From Flavobacterium sp. (GTDB taxonomy: Bacteria > Bacteroidota > Bacteroidia > Flavobacteriales > Flavobacteriaceae): a stretch of DNA of 64,000 nt. Positions 1 to 9,201 of this stretch are shown piece by piece (position 1 is the first letter of the stretch; the number at the start of each line of letters is the position of its first letter). The notes under the pieces were generated by a model. That model made no database searches. It saw only the letters and a list, made by a program, of their open reading frames with translations, and was not told the DNA's origin. The DNA lies in assembly GCF_027483985.1 (NCBI RefSeq), contig NZ_JAIXTJ010000017.1, forward strand, positions 1 through 64,000. Direction: 5' to 3'. A program made the position numbers and the translations under genes.

Positions 1-3000
1 ATCGTAGCAACACTAGAATCACTAATACAAGGCGCAACTCCTGCTAATGTATAGGTAAACGTACTTAAAGTAGCTCCAACTGCTGGAGTAAAAGTACCAT
101 TAACAGCATCAAATGTACCACCCGAACCTGTAGTTCTTACCCACGAACCTCCTAACTGTTCACCTGTGATAATACTAAACAAATCAACAAGACCACTTGA
201 ATCACAAACCGTTAATGATCCATCTAATCCAGCGTCCAATTGTGCTGTAATATTTACTGAGGCAACACTAGAATCTGCGCCACAAGGTGCAGCGCCAGTC
301 ACTGTATAAGTAAATGTACTAGAGGTCGTTCCAGCTGTAGGAGTAAATGTTCCTGATGCTGCGACAAATGTTCCGCCACTACCAGTGCTACGAACCCAAA
401 CACCTCCCGAACTCTCGCCCGTTATTAAACTAAATAAATTTATTGACGTAGAACTGCTTCCGCAAATATTGATACTGCCATCTGTGCCGGCGGTCGGTTG
501 TGAAATAAAATTAATCGTAGCAATGCTGCTATCATTAATACAAGGAGCCGAACCTAATAAAGTATAAGTAAAAGTACTATTTGTTGTTGTTCCTGATGGT
601 GTAAAGATTCCAGCAGTTGCGTTGAATGTTCCTCCTGTACCAGAGGTTCTTACCCAAGATCCACCTGTTTGTTCGCCGTTTATTATTGTGAATAAATCAA
701 TAGGATTTACATTACCAATACAAATATCAATAGTTGCATCTAAACCAGCATTTGATTGTGGATTAATAGTAACTGTTGCAATACTTGTATCACTTGTACA
801 AGGTGCTACACCATTTAATGTATAAGTAAAAGTACTTGTAGTTGCGCCAACAGCAGGTGTAAAAGTTCCAGCTGCTGCATTAAACGATCCACCAGTACCA
901 GAAGTTTGTGTCCATAGTCCGCCTGTTTGTTCACCTACAATTAAGTTAGCTAGATTTATTGAACTTGTATCTGTTTCACATACTGTTGTGCCTCCATCTG
1001 TACCGGCATTTGGTTGAGCAACAAAATTGATTGTAGCAATACTTGAATCATTAATACATGGCGCAGTACCTAATAAAGTATACGTAAAAGTACTATTTGT
1101 TGTTGTTCCTGATGGCGTGAAGATTCCTGCGGTTGCATTGAATGTTCCTCCTGTACCTGAGGTTCTGACCCAAGATCCACCAGTTTGTTCGCCGTTTATT
1201 ATTGTGAATAAATCAATAGGATTCACATTACCAATACAAATATCAATAGTTCCATCTAATCCTGCATTTGGTTGTGGATTAACAGTAACTGTCGCAATAC
1301 TTGCATCACTTGTGCAAGGTGCTACGCCATTTAATGTATAAGTAAATGTACTTGTCGTTGCCCCAACAGCAGGTGTAAAAGTTCCAGCTGTTGCATTAAA
1401 CAATCCACCAGTTCCGGTAGTTTGTGTCCATACACCTCCTACTTGTTCACCTGTAATTAAGTTGGCTAGATTTATTGAACTTGTATCTGTTTCACATACT
1501 GTTGTTCCTCCATCAGTACCTGCATTTGGTGGTGTATTAACAATTACCTGAATTAATTGAAATGGTCTACACGTAACGTCCGTTGGAGTTGGATTTGCGA
1601 TAGCATACACATAATAAGTACCTAAAACATTTGGCAAAGAACCAGAAGAACCAAGAACCGGGGCATCATAAGTTGCAACTCCAGTTCCTGAAGGTGTCAC
1701 AGTACCTAAAATTGTACCTCCAGAATACATATTTGTTCCTGCTTGAGGTGTCGTAAAATATACATAACTTATACTGTTAGCAGCTGTAAATGTTGTAGAA
1801 ACTGTAAATGGCGTTGGATCAGAATTTAAACATAAAGTTTGTGTTGGAGATGGATTTGTAATTGTAGGACATGTCGAACAATTATCTAAAATAATATTAA
1901 AAGATTTAACTCTGATACATGGATTATTTGTACTAATCAAACTCATAAATATTGTTTGACTTGAACCAGAAGTTAAAACATAAGCTGCAGGATTTGCAAT
2001 ACTATTTGCAGCTCCATTTTCAGCATCAGCTTGATTTGTATAATAATAAACATCATAAGCTCCTGTTCCGTTTAATGGTCCCAAAACAGTTGGCTCATTA
2101 GAAGTTAAATTAAATGTATTATTTGGAATACAATTAGTGATTGAATTTGGAGTAAGTGTATCATCCGGAAAAACTTCGATTGTTACAGGCTCAGTAACTG
2201 TTCTAACAATAGTTGCTGGTGGTCCAGGCACATTACATTGGGTATATCTTACTTCTGCAGTATAAGTTGTGGTAACAGAAGGACAAACTGAAATAGATGC
2301 TGTTGTTCCAATTGGGTTACCATTTTGTAACCATCTAAAACTTGTAAGCGAAGGACCAGATGGCGTAAATCTCCACGATTCATCATTTGCAATCCACTGA
2401 CCTGTATTTCTACCAGGCGCTGCAATCCCTTCGGCTACCGTTTGACCAAGTAAACCAATTACACCACTACCGCCATTCCATCCTGCACATACACTTCTTC
2501 TTTTAACGTGTACATCAATAATATTAGTCGACTCATATAAAACCAACTGACTTTCTTGCAAACCTTGACCTGTTCCACAAGAAAATAATGGCATATTTTT
2601 AACATTGACAATTAATTTTCTACACGGAGCAACACCATCAACAATGTACCTAACATCCACTGGTGTAGCTGCTGGTGTAGCGACTGCAGGATTTGTATCT
2701 TGCATTGGAAAGAAAATTGAATTTAAAAATTCTGGTTCAGCCGTACCTAAAGCTGGTATGGTAGCTGAGAAAGGCCAAGGACTAGTTCCGGGTTGGCAAT
2801 TCGGATTTGTAGTAACAAATGTTAAGTAAGTATTTGTACTTAATTGAAAAGCATCAAAACAACTTCCGAAGAAACTAAAATCAAATGGTAATGGAGTAGC
2901 TGCAGAATACGCGTCATCAATAGTACATAAAGAAGTACCTGCATTCCCCAGCGGAGCTAATGGTGCAAATGGAATTGATGAAACTGTATAAGATGTTGTA

Positions 3001-5240
3001 TCTTTGATGTCGATATAAGAAGCAGTCAACGTTGTACAACTTGAAGCATTACATAATACCGGATTTGGAGCATTAACTGTAATTTCATTCGGACAACAGT
3101 TTGTAATAAAAGACAATACACCTGTTGAAGGCTGACTTGCACAACCTGTTGCAGTATTAGTAATCACCACAGTATAATTTCCTGCTATTGCGCTATTAAA
3201 ACTAGCTACGTTACCTGGAGCTGGAACACCACTTGGGACAGTCCATACATAATTGTAAGTTCCAGCAACTGATGGTGTTGCTTGTATCACAGCAGGTGTC
3301 GTATCACCAGTACATTTAACAGGACTGTTCACTAATACCGATGGCGATGGATTTATTGTAATTGTAAAACTTCTAACAACATTCGTACATCCGCTTAATG
3401 AAGCTGTGACCGTTATTGTTGATACAATTGGTGCCGATGTACTATTTGTTGCAAGTACATTTGTAAGGTTACCTTGCCCGGCACTACCGATAGCTAATAA
3501 TGGATTGCTATTAGTCCATTCAACTGTTGAGCCTGGTAAATTCGTTGGAAATGATAATGATGGTATCAATGTTCCATTACAAACCACTTGGTTAGAAGGT
3601 ACAATTAAATCTAAGGTATTAACCGTCACAGTTACTGATCTTGTAACTGTACAAGTAGCATTAGTAGTGAACGAAATATCATCAATAGCAAAATCATTTC
3701 CAGCTGCGGTAGTTGTTCTATCATACATTACAATTTGTGCCGTAGTACTACTTCCGGAATTCCAAACATAAGAATATTGGGTCCAATTGCCACAAGTTGA
3801 CAATAATGGCGCAACGCCAACTCCTTGTGAAACACCATTAATTAACACCTCAATGGCCGCTGGATTTGGAACAGCAACTGATTGTATCCAATAACTAAAG
3901 GTATGATTTTGATTAGCAATTACAGGTACCGTTTGACTCCATAATCTATCATTACCAGCATTCAAATTAGAACCATCTACTACCATCATATTTCCTGTAC
4001 CAGTAGTATGATCTGGGCAATTTGAAAATGGCGTAAACCACAAATTTGGCGCAGTTACTATTCCATAAGCACGTTGAACACCAACGACTGGTGCAGTATT
4101 CAAAAATTGATAATCAGTACTAAAACCTATATTACCTTGAGAAAAATCTCCATTATTTATTAAATTTCTTGGTGATGTTATCGTTGAAGAAACAGTATAT
4201 GTTGTTGTGGCTGTAGGACTAACTGTTGGCGTAGCACTTGTCGGAGCAGTTAATGTCGGATCAGACGGAGATGCTGTCCAGTTATAAGAAGAACCTCCAC
4301 TAACTGATAAAGTAGTATTACTTCCACTACAAATTGCAGTATTGGCAGATACAACCAAAGGATTGACAGGATTTGCTATAACTACGTTAGTTTGAGAGGT
4401 AGTATTGGAAGCACTATCTAAAACTGAAACAGTATAAGTTCCAGCAGGTAAACTTGGAAAAACACCATTATTATTACTCAAAGAAACTGGTCCTACAATA
4501 GAATACGTAACATAAGGTGTAGTTCCTCCTGACGGATAAATTGCAATCGATCCATCTGTAGAAGTTGGACAAGATGTATTTAATGCTGAATAAGTTAACG
4601 TTAACGGCGAAGCTGGCGGTGTTACAGACAAATCATCTATAGCAAAATCATTTCCGACACTATTTGTGTTAAAATTTCTCAATTCAATATTCACACAAGC
4701 ATTGGTTGGTGTAAAAGTATAAGTCCTTAATTCCCATCCCGATGCAGGCAATGGTGCTAAGAAACTTGTTGGTGAAGTTACAACAGTTGCATTATTAAAA
4801 ACCGCTCTAATGTCTGATTGTGTTGCTGTATTTGTAACATTTGAAGAAATACTTTTAATCCAATAACGGAATGTATAAGTCACTCCAACTGTTAATCCGC
4901 AAACACCACCACCAGTATTTCCTGCTTTCCAAAAACTTGGATTTCCTCCATCATTACTTCCGTCAATTAGCATCATTTTTCCGGTAATCAAACCCGTTGT
5001 ATGATCAAAACCACTTATAAAATTTGAAACATTGTAAGGTAAAGGATTTGCATCAAACGCATAATCACCAGGAGATGTAGTTCCAGTTGGTGCAGCCAAA
5101 TAATTATAACCTGTATTATTTATGTTAAATCCAACGCCTACTCCACCTGACTCAAAATCACCATTAACTAATAAATTTTGGGATGTTATTACGTTGATAA
5201 ACAAACAACTTAACAACAGATAGAGGGTACTTTTTTTCAT
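1..5240 (-). CDS. Giant secreted repeat protein, putative T9SS-exported adhesin (3' end outside window)
   Basis: The frame is open from an ATG at 5240 to the window edge, about 1746 codons, and the C-terminus is missing. The first 20 residues (MKKSTLYLLLSCLFINVITS) are a signal peptide. Two related jelly-roll-like modules opening with NGDF follow at about residues 22-215 and 355-525. Ig/PKD-like stretches come next, then a region resembling a nidogen-type domain at about 750-940. From about residue 1227 to the edge there are some six tandem units of 86 residues with the pattern GEQTGGSW...GGTFN...FTPA...STFTYTL.G.APC.SD.S.ATV. Proteins of this kind in Flavobacteriia normally end in a type IX sorting or gliding C-terminal domain, but that part is not visible here. 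An adhesive or surface role is inferred from the architecture alone. Short plus-strand ORFs in this stretch are shadows. Confidence 0.9.
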   Translation of the reverse strand, partial: MKKSTLYLLLSCLFINVITSQNLLVNGDFESGGVGVGFNINNTGYNYLAAPTGTTSPGDYAFDANPLPYNVSNFISGFDHTTGLITGKMMLIDGSNDGGNPSFWKAGNTGGGVCGLTVGVTYTFRYWIKSISSNVTNTATQSDIRAVFNNATVVTSPTSFLAPLPASGWELRTYTFTPTNACVNIELRNFNTNSVGNDFAIDDLSVTPPASPLTLTYSALNTSCPTSTDGSIAIYPSGGTTPYVTYSIVGPVSLSNNNGVFPSLPAGTYTVSVLDSASNTTSQTNVVIANPVNPLVVSANTAICSGSNTTLSVSGGSSYNWTASPSDPTLTAPTSATPTVSPTATTTYTVSSTITSPRNLINNGDFSQGNIGFSTDYQFLNTAPVVGVQRAYGIVTAPNLWFTPFSNCPDHTTGTGNMMVVDGSNLNAGNDRLWSQTVPVIANQNHTFSYWIQSVAVPNPAAIEVLINGVSQGVGVAPLLSTCGNWTQYSYVWNSGSSTTAQIVMYDRTTTAAGNDFAIDDISFTTNATCTVTRSVTVTVNTLDLIVPSNQVVCNGTLIPSLSFPTNLPGSTVEWTNSNPLLAIGSAGQGNLTNVLATNSTSAPIVSTITVTASLSGCTNVVRSFTITINPSPSVLVNSPVKCTGDTTPAVIQATPSVAGTYNYVWTVPSGVPAPGNVASFNSAIAGNYTVVITNTATGCASQPSTGVLSFITNCCPNEITVNAPNPVLCNASSCTTLTASYIDIKDTTSYTVSSIPFAPLAPLGNAGTSLCTIDDAYSAATPLPFDFSFFGSCFDAFQLSTNTYLTFVTTNPNCQPGTSPWPFSATIPALGTAEPEFLNSIFFPMQDTNPAVATPAATPVDVRYIVDGVAPCRKLIVNVKNMPLFSCGTGQGLQESQLVLYESTNIIDVHVKRRSVCAGWNGGSGVIGLLGQTVAEGIAAPGRNTGQWIANDESWRFTPSGPSLTSFRWLQNGNPIGTTASISVCPSVTTTYTAEVRYTQCNVPGPPATIVRTVTEPVTIEVFPDDTLTPNSITNCIPNNTFNLTSNEPTVLGPLNGTGAYDVYYYTNQADAENGAANSIANPAAYVLTSGSSQTIFMSLISTNNPCIRVKSFNIILDNCSTCPTITNPSPTQTLCLNSDPTPFTVSTTFTAANSISYVYFTTPQAGTNMYSGGTILGTVTPSGTGVATYDAPVLGSSGSLPNVLGTYYVYAIANPTPTDVTCRPFQLIQVIVNTPPNAGTDGGTTVCETDTSSINLANLITGEQVGGVWTQTTGTGGLFNATAGTFTPAVGATTSTFTYTLNGVAPCTSDASIATVTVNPQPNAGLDGTIDICIGNVNPIDLFTIINGEQTGGSWVRTSGTGGTFNATAGIFTPSGTTTNSTFTYTLLGTAPCINDSSIATINFVAQPNAGTDGGTTVCETDTSSINLANLIVGEQTGGLWTQTSGTGGSFNAAAGTFTPAVGATTSTFTYTLNGVAPCTSDTSIATVTINPQSNAGLDATIDICIGNVNPIDLFTIINGEQTGGSWVRTSGTGGTFNATAGIFTPSGTTTNSTFTYTLLGSAPCINDSSIATINFISQPTAGTDGSINICGSSSTSINLFSLITGESSGGVWVRSTGSGGTFVAASGTFTPTAGTTSSTFTYTVTGAAPCGADSSVASVNITAQLDAGLDGSLTVCDSSGLVDLFSIITGEQLGGSWVRTTGSGGTFDAVNGTFTPAVGATLSTFTYTLAGVAPCISDSSVAT
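514..1545 (-). repeat. 516-bp two-domain tandem repeat inside the giant adhesin
   Basis: Matching landmarks are spaced exactly 516 bases apart: taggatttac at 701 and taggattcac at 1217, and gaacttgtat at 961 and 1477. The two copies, 514-1029 and 1030-1545, are nearly identical. Each encodes two 86-residue domains of different subtype, so the duplication unit is a domain pair. Flanking units (1-513) are more diverged. Confidence 0.85.
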
Positions 5241-5321
5241 TGTGCAAAATGTTTTAAGGAGCGAAATATACATAAATTTAACCAAAATTTATCTTAAAAT
5301 TTCTAAATTTTAAAATTAGAG

Positions 5322-5360
5322 TTTTGATTGCCAATTATAATTCAATAATATTTATCTTTG
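5322..5360 (+). promoter_or_regulatory. Candidate folE promoter
   Basis: A -7 element TATCTTTG lies at 5353-5360, matching the Bacteroidota consensus TAnnTTTG, with TTG at 5328-5330 and a 22-base spacer. The folE ATG is 34 bases further on. No Shine-Dalgarno sequence is visible. Confidence 0.55.
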
Positions 5361-5394
5361 CATACAAAATTTGCTAAAAAAATCTTATTAAAAA

Positions 5395-6066
5395 ATGAGC
5401 CATAACGAAGAATTTGCCGACGAAATCGGAAACAATCATATTGCCACTAATGAGCAAACGCCACTTAGAAAAGACGCATTTGATAAAAGCGATGATGAAA
5501 AAATTGAATTAATAAAAAAAGATGTAGAAAATATTCTTTTTACGCTTGGAATGGACTTAACAGATGACAGCCTTAAAGGTACACCTAATCGTGTTGCAAA
5601 AATGTTTGTTAAAGAAATATTTGGCGGATTAAATCCTACTAAAAAACCAAGTTCTTCAACATTTGACAATAAATACAAGTACAACGAAATGTTAGTTGAA
5701 AAGAACATTACCGTTTATTCCACTTGCGAACACCATTTACTTCCAATTGTTGGTAGAGCTCACATTGCCTATATTTCAAATGGTACCGTTGTAGGTCTAT
5801 CAAAAATGAATCGCGTGGTAGATTATTTTGCCAAAAGACCTCAAGTACAAGAGCGATTGACAATTCAAATTGTAAAAGAACTTCAGCAGGTATTAAACAC
5901 AGAAAACGTTGCATGTGTTATTGACGCAAAACACCTTTGTGTAAACTCTAGAGGTATTAGAGACATTGAAAGTAGTACGGTAACGGCTGAATTTGGTGGA
6001 AAGTTTAAAGAAGAAAATGTGAGAAGAGAATTTTTAGATTACATAAAACTAGAAACAAATTTCTAA
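5395..6066 (+). CDS. folE: GTP cyclohydrolase I
   Basis: Converts GTP to 7,8-dihydroneopterin triphosphate, the first step of folate and pterin synthesis, in the cytoplasm. At 223 aa it has the usual FolE length. A variable acidic N-terminal tail of about 40 residues precedes the catalytic domain. The zinc and active-site motif CEHHLLPIVGRAH starts at Cys111, with His113 and His114. LSKMNRVVDYFAKRPQVQER follows, and the second zinc cysteine is Cys182 in KHLCVNSRGIRD. It is the first gene of a same-strand run with cysS, yidD and lgt, with a 39-base gap to cysS. The ATG at 5395 is the only suitable start behind the promoter. Confidence 0.96.
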   Translation: MSHNEEFADEIGNNHIATNEQTPLRKDAFDKSDDEKIELIKKDVENILFTLGMDLTDDSLKGTPNRVAKMFVKEIFGGLNPTKKPSSSTFDNKYKYNEMLVEKNITVYSTCEHHLLPIVGRAHIAYISNGTVVGLSKMNRVVDYFAKRPQVQERLTIQIVKELQQVLNTENVACVIDAKHLCVNSRGIRDIESSTVTAEFGGKFKEENVRREFLDYIKLETNF

Positions 6067-6105
6067 AAACAATAATCTAATTCATTTCAAAAAAGCTACT
6101 AAAAT

Positions 6106-7587
6106 ATGCAAATCTATAAAAACCAAACGCTTAAAGTTTATAACACGTTATCTGGAGAAAAAGAAATTTTTACTCCAATACTTGAAGGTGCCATTGGAAT
6201 GTATGTTTGTGGACCAACTGTTTACAGTAATGTCCATTTAGGAAATGTTAGAACTTTTATGAGTTTTGATGTAATCTATAGGTATTTAATTCATTTAGGC
6301 TATAAAGTAAGATATGTCAGAAATATTACCGATGCCGGACATTTAACCGATGATGGTGATATTGAGAATGACAGGTTTGTAAAACAATCACGACTAGAAA
6401 AATTAGAACCGATGGAGGTCGTTCAAAAATATTCTGTAGACTTTCATAAAGTTTTGGATTTATTTAATTTTCTACCTCCAAATATTGAACCAACCGCAAC
6501 TGGTCATATAATCGAACAAATTGAACTTACTGAAAAGTTAATCAAAGATGGTTTTGCATATGAAAGCAATGGTTCAGTTTACTTTGATGTTTTAGAATAT
6601 AATAAACGTGGATTGAACTATGGCGAATTAAATAATCGTAACGTAGATGAATTATTAGCTAACACTCGCGATTTAGACGGGCAAAGCGAAAAGAAAAATC
6701 CACAAGATTTTGCTTTGTGGAAACACGCAACTCCAGCTCACATTATGCGATGGAATTCACCTTGGGGTGAAGGTTTTCCGGGTTGGCACCTTGAATGTAC
6801 AGCAATGAGTACAAAATACTTGGGCGAACAATTTGATATTCACGGCGGCGGAATGGATTTAAAATTTCCGCATCACGAATGTGAGATAGCACAAGGAAAA
6901 GCTTGCAATGGCGTTTCACCAGTTAAGTATTGGATGCATACCAATATGTTAACTATGAACGGATTACGAATGAGCAAATCTACAGGAAATTATATCCTTC
7001 CGATGGAATTAATTGAAGGTGGAAATAACTTTTTTGAAAAACCATTTCATCCAAATGTAGTACGTTTTTGCTTTTTACAAGCACATTATAGAAGTGTTTT
7101 AGATATTTCTAATGATGCAATGGTTGCCAGTGAAAAAGGTTTTAATCGCTTGATGGAAGGACTTCAAATTATTACTGAAATCGAACCTAGTTCATCATCA
7201 TCTATAGATGTCGCATCTTGGAGACAAAGCTGTTATGATGCGATGAATGATGATTTTAACACGCCAATATTAATTGCTCAGTTATTCGAAGGAATACGTT
7301 TTGTAAACATCCTAAATGATAAAAGAGAAACCATAACTTCATCTGATTTAGAAATTTTAAAAAATACTTTAGAAGAGTTTGTATTCGAAGTATTAGGTAT
7401 CAATAACGAGAAAAATTCTAATAATAATATCGATAAACTTGAAGGCGTGGTTGCGATGTTAATTGAAATGAGAAAAACCGCTAGAGAAAATAAAAACTGG
7501 TCGTTATCTGATGAAATTAGAGATAAATTATTAGCGTTGGGCATTCAACTTAAAGATGGAAAAGAAGGAACTTCATTTAGTATTTAA
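6106..7587 (+). CDS. cysS: Cysteinyl-tRNA synthetase
   Basis: Class Ia aminoacyl-tRNA synthetase that charges tRNA-Cys. At 493 aa it has normal length. The HIGH-type signature is HLGN at 44-47, just after the zinc cysteine in YVCGPTVY (Cys35). Other zinc ligands lie in WHLECTAMS and HHECEIAQ. The KMSKS loop is RMSKS at 288-292. The C-terminal helical DALR region carries the usual terminal anticodon-binding end. It sits between folE and yidD on the same strand with short gaps, so co-transcription is likely. Confidence 0.98.
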   Translation: MQIYKNQTLKVYNTLSGEKEIFTPILEGAIGMYVCGPTVYSNVHLGNVRTFMSFDVIYRYLIHLGYKVRYVRNITDAGHLTDDGDIENDRFVKQSRLEKLEPMEVVQKYSVDFHKVLDLFNFLPPNIEPTATGHIIEQIELTEKLIKDGFAYESNGSVYFDVLEYNKRGLNYGELNNRNVDELLANTRDLDGQSEKKNPQDFALWKHATPAHIMRWNSPWGEGFPGWHLECTAMSTKYLGEQFDIHGGGMDLKFPHHECEIAQGKACNGVSPVKYWMHTNMLTMNGLRMSKSTGNYILPMELIEGGNNFFEKPFHPNVVRFCFLQAHYRSVLDISNDAMVASEKGFNRLMEGLQIITEIEPSSSSSIDVASWRQSCYDAMNDDFNTPILIAQLFEGIRFVNILNDKRETITSSDLEILKNTLEEFVFEVLGINNEKNSNNNIDKLEGVVAMLIEMRKTARENKNWSLSDEIRDKLLALGIQLKDGKEGTSFSI

Positions 7588-7604
7588 CTCTTAACAATAG
7601 TAGA

Positions 7605-7847
7605 ATGAAAAAAATGCTTATTGCTCCTTTTATTTTACTAGTTAGATTCTATCAAGAAGGAATTTCTCCATTTACCCCAGCTACGTGTCGATTTGAACCA
7701 ACTTGTTCTAGCTATTTTATTGAAGCCTTAAAAGTACACGGATTAATTAAAGGCCTGTATTTAGGAACGAAAAGGATATTGAGTTGTCATCCGTGGGGAA
7801 AAAGTGGCTATGATCCTGTTCCTGAAAAAAATTGTTCTCACAAATAA
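7605..7847 (+). CDS. yidD: Membrane protein insertion efficiency factor
   Basis: Small YidD-family protein of 80 aa, thought to help YidC-dependent insertion of membrane proteins at the inner face of the cytoplasmic membrane. An amphipathic or hydrophobic N-terminus ([20 protein letters not shown]) is followed by the family motif with conserved cysteines [10 protein letters not shown] and then the [13 protein letters not shown] block. It starts 17 bases after cysS and precedes lgt. In most bacteria yidD lies by rpmH/rnpA/yidC. The cysS-yidD-lgt setting here groups it with membrane and lipoprotein biogenesis. Confidence 0.95.
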   Translation: MKKMLIAPFILLVRFYQEGISPFTPATCRFEPTCSSYFIEALKVHGLIKGLYLGTKRILSCHPWGKSGYDPVPEKNCSHK

Positions 7848-7915
7848 CACAATATTAGAATTAAGTAATTTTAAAATTACTATTTTTGATAAATTACCAT
7901 TAAAAAGAAATAAAA

Positions 7916-8839
7916 ATGATTTGGAATCCCTCAGAAGGAATACACATTGGTTCACTTAACCTAAGATTCTACAGCTTAATGTTTGTAGTAGCGTTTACTC
8001 TTGGTTGGTATATAATGAAGAAAATTTTTATCAATGAAAAAGAATCTTTAGAAAAACTTGACACACTTTTTGTTTGGGCTGTTTTGGCTACCTTATTTGG
8101 TGCTAGATTAGGTCATGTCGTTTTTTATGACTGGGAATACTTTAGAAATCATCCGCTAGAGATTTTATTACCTTTTAAATTTGAACCTGAATTTCAATTT
8201 ACTGGTTTTGCAGGATTAGCAAGTCACGGCGCGGCAATTTCAATGATAATAGTTATGTATTTTTACGGCAAGAAAGTGGTAAATAAACCATTGTTATGGG
8301 TTTTAGATAGAGTTGTAATTCCGGTAGCTTGTGGTGCTATATTTGTCAGACTTGGAAACTTTTTTAATTCAGAAATAGTTGGTAAAATTACCAAAAATGA
8401 AACTTTCGGAGTAAAATTTGTAAGAGATTATTATTCTCCTCAAGATGCGGTAGATAAAACTCAAATTTCAAATCCTGATTTGGCCTACGATGCTATCGCA
8501 ACAAATCCGAAGTTTGCCGATTTATTAGCTGCTGTTCCAATGAAACACCCAGCACAATTATACGAGGCTTTTTGCTATGTTTTTGTTTTTTTCTTCCTAT
8601 TATACTTATATTGGAAAACGGATACACCAAGAAAACACGGATTAATATTTGGTACGTTTTTAATTCTTCTATGGACGGTTCGTTTCATTGTAGAATATGT
8701 TAAAGAAAGTCAAGGTGGTTTCGAAAATGCATTAGGTTTATTTTCTACTGGACAATGGCTAAGTGTTCCATTCATTCTAGTAGGATTGTATTATCTTTTT
8801 ATGGCAGAAGAGCCACTTCCAGAAGATTTAATTAAATAA
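7916..8839 (+). CDS. lgt: Prolipoprotein diacylglyceryl transferase
   Basis: Transfers diacylglycerol from phosphatidylglycerol to the lipobox cysteine of prolipoproteins, the first step of lipoprotein maturation in the inner membrane. It is 307 aa with about seven membrane segments. Family motifs are GARLGHVVFYD, the catalytic-region GLASHGAA, the signature RLGNFFNSEIVGK (conserved Arg and Asn), and HPAQLYEA near the end. The central soluble loop (about 170-205) is longer than in E. coli Lgt. A -7-like TATTTTTG at 7881-7888 may give it its own promoter. A hairpin terminator follows at 8861-8890. Confidence 0.97.
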   Translation: MIWNPSEGIHIGSLNLRFYSLMFVVAFTLGWYIMKKIFINEKESLEKLDTLFVWAVLATLFGARLGHVVFYDWEYFRNHPLEILLPFKFEPEFQFTGFAGLASHGAAISMIIVMYFYGKKVVNKPLLWVLDRVVIPVACGAIFVRLGNFFNSEIVGKITKNETFGVKFVRDYYSPQDAVDKTQISNPDLAYDAIATNPKFADLLAAVPMKHPAQLYEAFCYVFVFFFLLYLYWKTDTPRKHGLIFGTFLILLWTVRFIVEYVKESQGGFENALGLFSTGQWLSVPFILVGLYYLFMAEEPLPEDLIK

Positions 8840-8860
8840 TTAAATGATATCATATTAAAT

Positions 8861-8890
8861 AAAAGAGGACTTAATTGTCCTCTTTTTTTT
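8861..8890 (+). terminator. Rho-independent terminator after lgt
   Basis: The stem AAAGAGGAC / GTCCTCTTT around a TTAATT loop is followed by a run of T. It lies 22 bases after the lgt stop and closes the folE-lgt run. Confidence 0.85.
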
Positions 8891-9147
8891 TATGAAGTAA
8901 TACAAAGGAACGACCTATTGCAATTTCTTATGACTGATTGAATACTACCAAAGAATAAAGTAAGTGCATTTATAAGTCTTTTACAAATCCTATTGAGTAT
9001 GAAAAAAAATGTAGTACAACTGAAGGTATGTTAAATATAAATCGTACGCCAACTACATCAGATAGAACATTAATCCGTTTTCTATTTAATGTAGTAACAC
9101 TAGTATATATTCTATTTTGAATACTTACCAAACAACAAGTACGACAA
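8891..9147. other. Intergenic stretch without recognised features
   Basis: About 260 AT-rich bases lie between two terminators. The longest reading frames are a few tens of codons without a convincing start or family, and no promoter pair or strong hairpin was found. It could be decayed sequence. Confidence 0.5.
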
Positions 9148-9184
9148 TAAAAAAAGGCTACCTTTAATAAGATAGCCTTTTTTA
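9148..9184 (-). terminator. Terminator of secDF
   Basis: An AAAAAAGGCTA / TAGCCTTTTTT stem with A and T runs on both sides could act in both directions. It lies 18 bases downstream of the secDF stop codon. Confidence 0.85.
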
Positions 9185-9201
9185 AAATATTTTAATGATA
9201 A

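Noticed and set aside
385..3771. Several plus-strand ORFs of 60-121 codons with similar sequences
   Set aside because: They are antisense shadows of the minus-strand repeat protein, which is open throughout. Their similarity comes from its tandem domains.
8891..9147. Degraded transposase or small gene
   Set aside because: No frame of useful length, no terminal repeats and no recognisable protein remnants.
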